This document shows, in pieces, positions 4,247 through 6,925 of a stretch of DNA of 6,925 nucleotides (within the stretch, counting starts at the first letter, position 1; each line of letters begins with the position of its first letter). The stretch is taken from positions 1 to 6,925 of the forward strand of contig JAJBSZ010000392.1 in the NCBI GenBank assembly GCA_020861125.1, written 5' to 3'. The position numbers and the translations under genes were made by a program. The notes under the pieces were generated by a model, which had not been told where the DNA came from, searched no databases, and was given only the letters and a program-made list of their open reading frames with translations. This stretch comes from Planctomycetota bacterium (GTDB taxonomy: Bacteria; Planctomycetota; SZUA-567).

Positions 4247-6925
4247 TCAGTTGGACAGGCTTTCCTTGAGCTCCAGGAGTTCGCGGATCTGGCGGTTGAA
4301 TTCATCCCGGCGCTCGCGCTCCCGGGCCACCACCTCCGGCGGCGCCTTCTCCAGGAAATCGAGGTTGTGGAGCTTGGTGTTGAGGGCGTCGGCGGCGCGG
4401 GTTTTGCTGGCGAGTTCCTTTTCGATCCGCCGCATCTCCACTTCCACGTTCATCAGGCTGGCCAGAGGGGCATACACCTGGGCGCCGGGCAGGACCTCGG
4501 CCGCCGCCTGGTGCGGTTTCGGCAGGTCCACCCCCAGCTCCAGTCCGGTCAATCCGGCCTGGGCGCGGATGGTGTCGGCCAAAGGTTCGATGGAGGCGGC
4601 GTACTCGGTGTCCACGGCGCTGACCGACACCGCCAGGTCCGACTTGGGCGGCAGGTTGAACTTGGCGCGGATATTACGGATGGCGCGGATGACGTCCATG
4701 GCCCGGGTCATGTCCCGCTCCACCGTTTCGTCGCGGTGCACCAGGGCCGCCTTGAGGTCGGGCCAGGCGGCCCGGACCAGCATCGGCGCAGCTTCCCGGG
4801 GCGTCTCCAAGCCGCGCCGCGGCACCACCTCACCGAGAAGCCGCCACACCTCCTCGGTGAAAAAGGGCGCCACCGGATGCAGCAGGCGCATGATGTTGTC
4901 CAGTACCCAAGCGAGCACCCGGGCCGAAGCGGCGGCCTCCGGCGTGTCCTGCCCGAGGACCGGCTTCACCAGTTCCACATACCAGTCGCAGAAATCGCCC
5001 CAGGCGAACTCGTACATGGTCTTGGCGTAGTCGTGAAAGCGGAACGATTCGATCTGCCGGCCGCACTCCTCCACCACCGCCGCCAGACGGGACAGGATCC
5101 AGCGGTCGGCCAGGGACAACGAGGCCGTTGCCACCGGTTCGTCGCCAGGCGCGGCATTGGCCAGGCGGATGAGGACGAAGCGGCTGGCGTTCCACATCTT
5201 ATTGATGAAATTGCGGCCCATCTCGAACCGGGTCGGGGCCAGCTTGATATCCTGGCCGTCGGTGGTCAGGGTGCACAGGGTGTAGCGGACGGCGTCGGCG
5301 CCGTAGGCTTCGTAGGTATATTCCTGGCCGAAGCGCCGCTGCTTTCCGCCCTGGATCATGACCAGGGGATCGATGCCGTTTTCCCGCGACTTGGACATGC
5401 GGGCGCCGTTTTCGTCGAGAATGGTGCCGTTGATGTAGACCTGGTGGAACGGCACCTCCTTCATGAACTGGAGCCCCATCATCACCATGCGGGCGACCCA
5501 GAAATAGATGATGTCGCGGGCGGTAACGAGAACGGTGGTCGGGTAGTAATACTCGAGTTCCGGCGTTTTCTCCGGCCAGCCGAGGGTGGAGAACGGCCAC
5601 AGCGCCGACGAGAACCAGGTGTCCAGGACATCCGGGTCCTGGCGCAGAGTGGTACAGCCGCATTTGCAGGCCGTCGGATCCTCCATGGCCACCACCATCT
5701 CGTTGCAGTCGTCGCAGTACCAGACCGGGATGCGGTGTCCCCACCAGATCTGGCGGGAAATGCACCAGTCGCGGACGTTTTCCAGCCACGACAGGTACAC
5801 CCGTTCCCAGCGGGCGGGAACGAACTTTACCTTGCCCTCCTTGGACGCCTGCATCGCCTTGTCGGCCAGGGGGCGCATGCGCACGAACCACTGTTCCGAC
5901 AGGTACGGTTCGACCACCGAATCGCAGCGGTAACACTGGCCGACATTATGCCGGTGCTCTTCCACATGGTCGAGGGCGCCGGTCTCCGCCAGTTCCTCCA
6001 CCACCCGTTCCCGGGCGCGGAAACGGTCGAGGCCGGCGAACTTGCCCGCCTCGGCCGTCATCATGCCGTCGGTGCCGATGACGGTGATCTGCGGCAGGTC
6101 GTGGCGCTGGCCGGCTTCGAAGTCGTTGGGGTCGTGGGCCGGCGTGATCTTCACCACCCCGGTGCCGAAGGCAGGGTCCACCATGGCGTCGGCGATGACC
6201 GGGATCTCGCGGCCGAGGATCGGCAGGATGACGGTGGCGCCGACCAGATCCCGGTAGCGGTCGTCATCCGGATGCACAGCGACGGCGGTGTCGCCGAGCA
6301 TGGTTTCGGGTCGGGTGGTTGCGACGACCAGAACGGTGCGGCGGTTCTTGACCGGATAGCGGACGTACCAGAGCCGGCCGTCCTTTTCCTCGTGTTCGAT
6401 CTCGTCGTCGGCCAGGGCGGTGTGGCAGCGCACGCACCAGTTGATCAATCGGCGGCCGCGGTAGATGAGGCCGTCGTTGTACATGCGGACAAACACCTCG
6501 CGCACCGCCCGGGACAGCCCGGCGTCCATAGTGAAGCGTTCCCGGTCCCAGTCGCAGGAACAGCCGAGGCGCTTCAACTGGTTGACAATGGTGGAACCGT
6601 AGCGTTCCCGCCATTCCCACACCCGTTCGACGAATTTCTCCCGACCGAGGGCGTCGCGGTGCAGGCCTTCGTCGGCCAGGGCGCGCTCGACCACGTTCTG
6701 GGTGGCGATGCCAGCGTGATCGGTGCCGGGCATCCACAGGGCTTCCTTGCCCTGCATGCGGGCGTGACGGATGAGGATGTCCTGCAGGGTGTTGTTCAGC
6801 GCATGGCCCATGTGCAGGATGCCGGTGACATTGGGCGGCGGGATGACGATGGCGTAGGGCTGCTTGTGGGGATCGGGAGCGGAATGGAAGGCCCCCGAGG
6901 ACAACCATTCCTCCAGCCGCTTGGG
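4247..6925 (-). CDS. valS: Valyl-tRNA synthetase (class I), lacking its first residues at the right edge
   Basis: Visible are 892 residues, open at the right edge; probably only the first 10-20 are missing, since PKRLEEW fits the usual start region. The enzyme joins valine to tRNA-Val and hydrolyses mischarged threonine. Visible residues are numbered from the window edge. The N-terminal catalytic half has PPPNVTGILHMGHALNNT, with the HMGH version of HIGH at 38-41. The editing domain carries TTRPETMLGDTAVAVHPDD (203 onward) and GTGVVKITPAHDPND (254 onward). WYCDDC and CKCGC (404, 407, 420-424) look like a zinc-binding knuckle, as do WCVRC and CYRC. The KMSKS loop reads RMSKS (509-513) and is followed by an apparent insertion. 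The anticodon-binding domain spans about 600-760. The last 65 residues form the charged coiled-coil tRNA arm. A TTG at 6904 could be mistaken for a start, but the homologous sequence continues upstream of it. A terminator follows the gene. Confidence 0.98.
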   Translation of the reverse strand, partial: PKRLEEWLSSGAFHSAPDPHKQPYAIVIPPPNVTGILHMGHALNNTLQDILIRHARMQGKEALWMPGTDHAGIATQNVVERALADEGLHRDALGREKFVERVWEWRERYGSTIVNQLKRLGCSCDWDRERFTMDAGLSRAVREVFVRMYNDGLIYRGRRLINWCVRCHTALADDEIEHEEKDGRLWYVRYPVKNRRTVLVVATTRPETMLGDTAVAVHPDDDRYRDLVGATVILPILGREIPVIADAMVDPAFGTGVVKITPAHDPNDFEAGQRHDLPQITVIGTDGMMTAEAGKFAGLDRFRARERVVEELAETGALDHVEEHRHNVGQCYRCDSVVEPYLSEQWFVRMRPLADKAMQASKEGKVKFVPARWERVYLSWLENVRDWCISRQIWWGHRIPVWYCDDCNEMVVAMEDPTACKCGCTTLRQDPDVLDTWFSSALWPFSTLGWPEKTPELEYYYPTTVLVTARDIIYFWVARMVMMGLQFMKEVPFHQVYINGTILDENGARMSKSRENGIDPLVMIQGGKQRRFGQEYTYEAYGADAVRYTLCTLTTDGQDIKLAPTRFEMGRNFINKMWNASRFVLIRLANAAPGDEPVATASLSLADRWILSRLAAVVEECGRQIESFRFHDYAKTMYEFAWGDFCDWYVELVKPVLGQDTPEAAASARVLAWVLDNIMRLLHPVAPFFTEEVWRLLGEVVPRRGLETPREAAPMLVRAAWPDLKAALVHRDETVERDMTRAMDVIRAIRNIRAKFNLPPKSDLAVSVSAVDTEYAASIEPLADTIRAQAGLTGLELGVDLPKPHQAAAEVLPGAQVYAPLASLMNVEVEMRRIEKELASKTRAADALNTKLHNLDFLEKAPPEVVARERERRDEFNRQIRELLELKESLSN

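Noticed and set aside
4144..4305. A 54-residue N-terminal extension of the kinase to 4305
   Set aside because: It would cross the terminator and the valS 3' end. The PfkB fold begins at the Met encoded at 4143, which has its own ribosome site.
4182..5030. A 282-residue plus-strand frame opposite the valS 3' end
   Set aside because: It is rich in Ser, Arg and Ala, has no motifs, and is antisense to a certain gene.
6904..6925. TTG at 6904 as the valS start
   Set aside because: The frame stays open to the edge and the residues before it (PKRLEEW) fit the conserved ValRS N-terminus, so the true start lies outside the window.

Overview
The window is a compact, GC-rich bacterial chromosomal segment. 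All seven genes I can support lie on the minus strand, so the biological reading order runs from high to low coordinates. Coding density is very high: the longest gap between genes is about 100 bases, and the largest overlap is 44 bases. Long open frames on the plus strand are GC-driven shadows. The host is probably a diderm (Gram-negative-type) bacterium, because the window encodes a TolQ/ExbB plus TolR/ExbD proton-channel pair and a putative lipoprotein cell-wall amidase. I cannot assign a phylum with confidence. The gene content would fit several high-GC groups such as Acidobacteriota, Desulfobacterota or Planctomycetota relatives.

Layout in transcription order: (1) valS (6925 down to 4247), valyl-tRNA synthetase, missing only its first residues at the right edge; (2) a short intergenic region with a strong intrinsic terminator hairpin (4165-4193); (3) a PfkB-family sugar or nucleoside kinase (4143-3235); (4) a lipoprotein N-acetylmuramoyl-L-alanine amidase (3217-2405); (5) a TolQ/ExbB-like proton channel (2377-1700); (6) a TolR/ExbD-like partner (1703-1290); (7) a polymerase-beta-type nucleotidyltransferase-fold protein (1246-512); (8) the N-terminal 185 residues of an M24-family Xaa-Pro aminopeptidase-like protein (555-1), running off the left edge.

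Genes 3 to 8 are spaced 17, 27, -4, 43 and -44 bases apart and each has a visible ribosome binding site, so they very likely form one transcription unit. The amidase/ExbB/ExbD block looks like an envelope module in which proton-motive-force energy could be coupled to peptidoglycan remodelling. No TonB, Pal or TolB is seen in the window. The kinase, nucleotidyltransferase and peptidase are probably housekeeping or poorly characterised metabolic genes.

The most notable points are the terminator placed so close to the kinase start that no promoter fits between them, the amidase-proton channel pairing, the nucleotidyltransferase with no obvious third catalytic aspartate, and a variant KMSKS loop followed by an apparent insertion in ValRS. 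I saw no mobile element, CRISPR array, tRNA, rRNA or defence system, and I do not claim a new system here.
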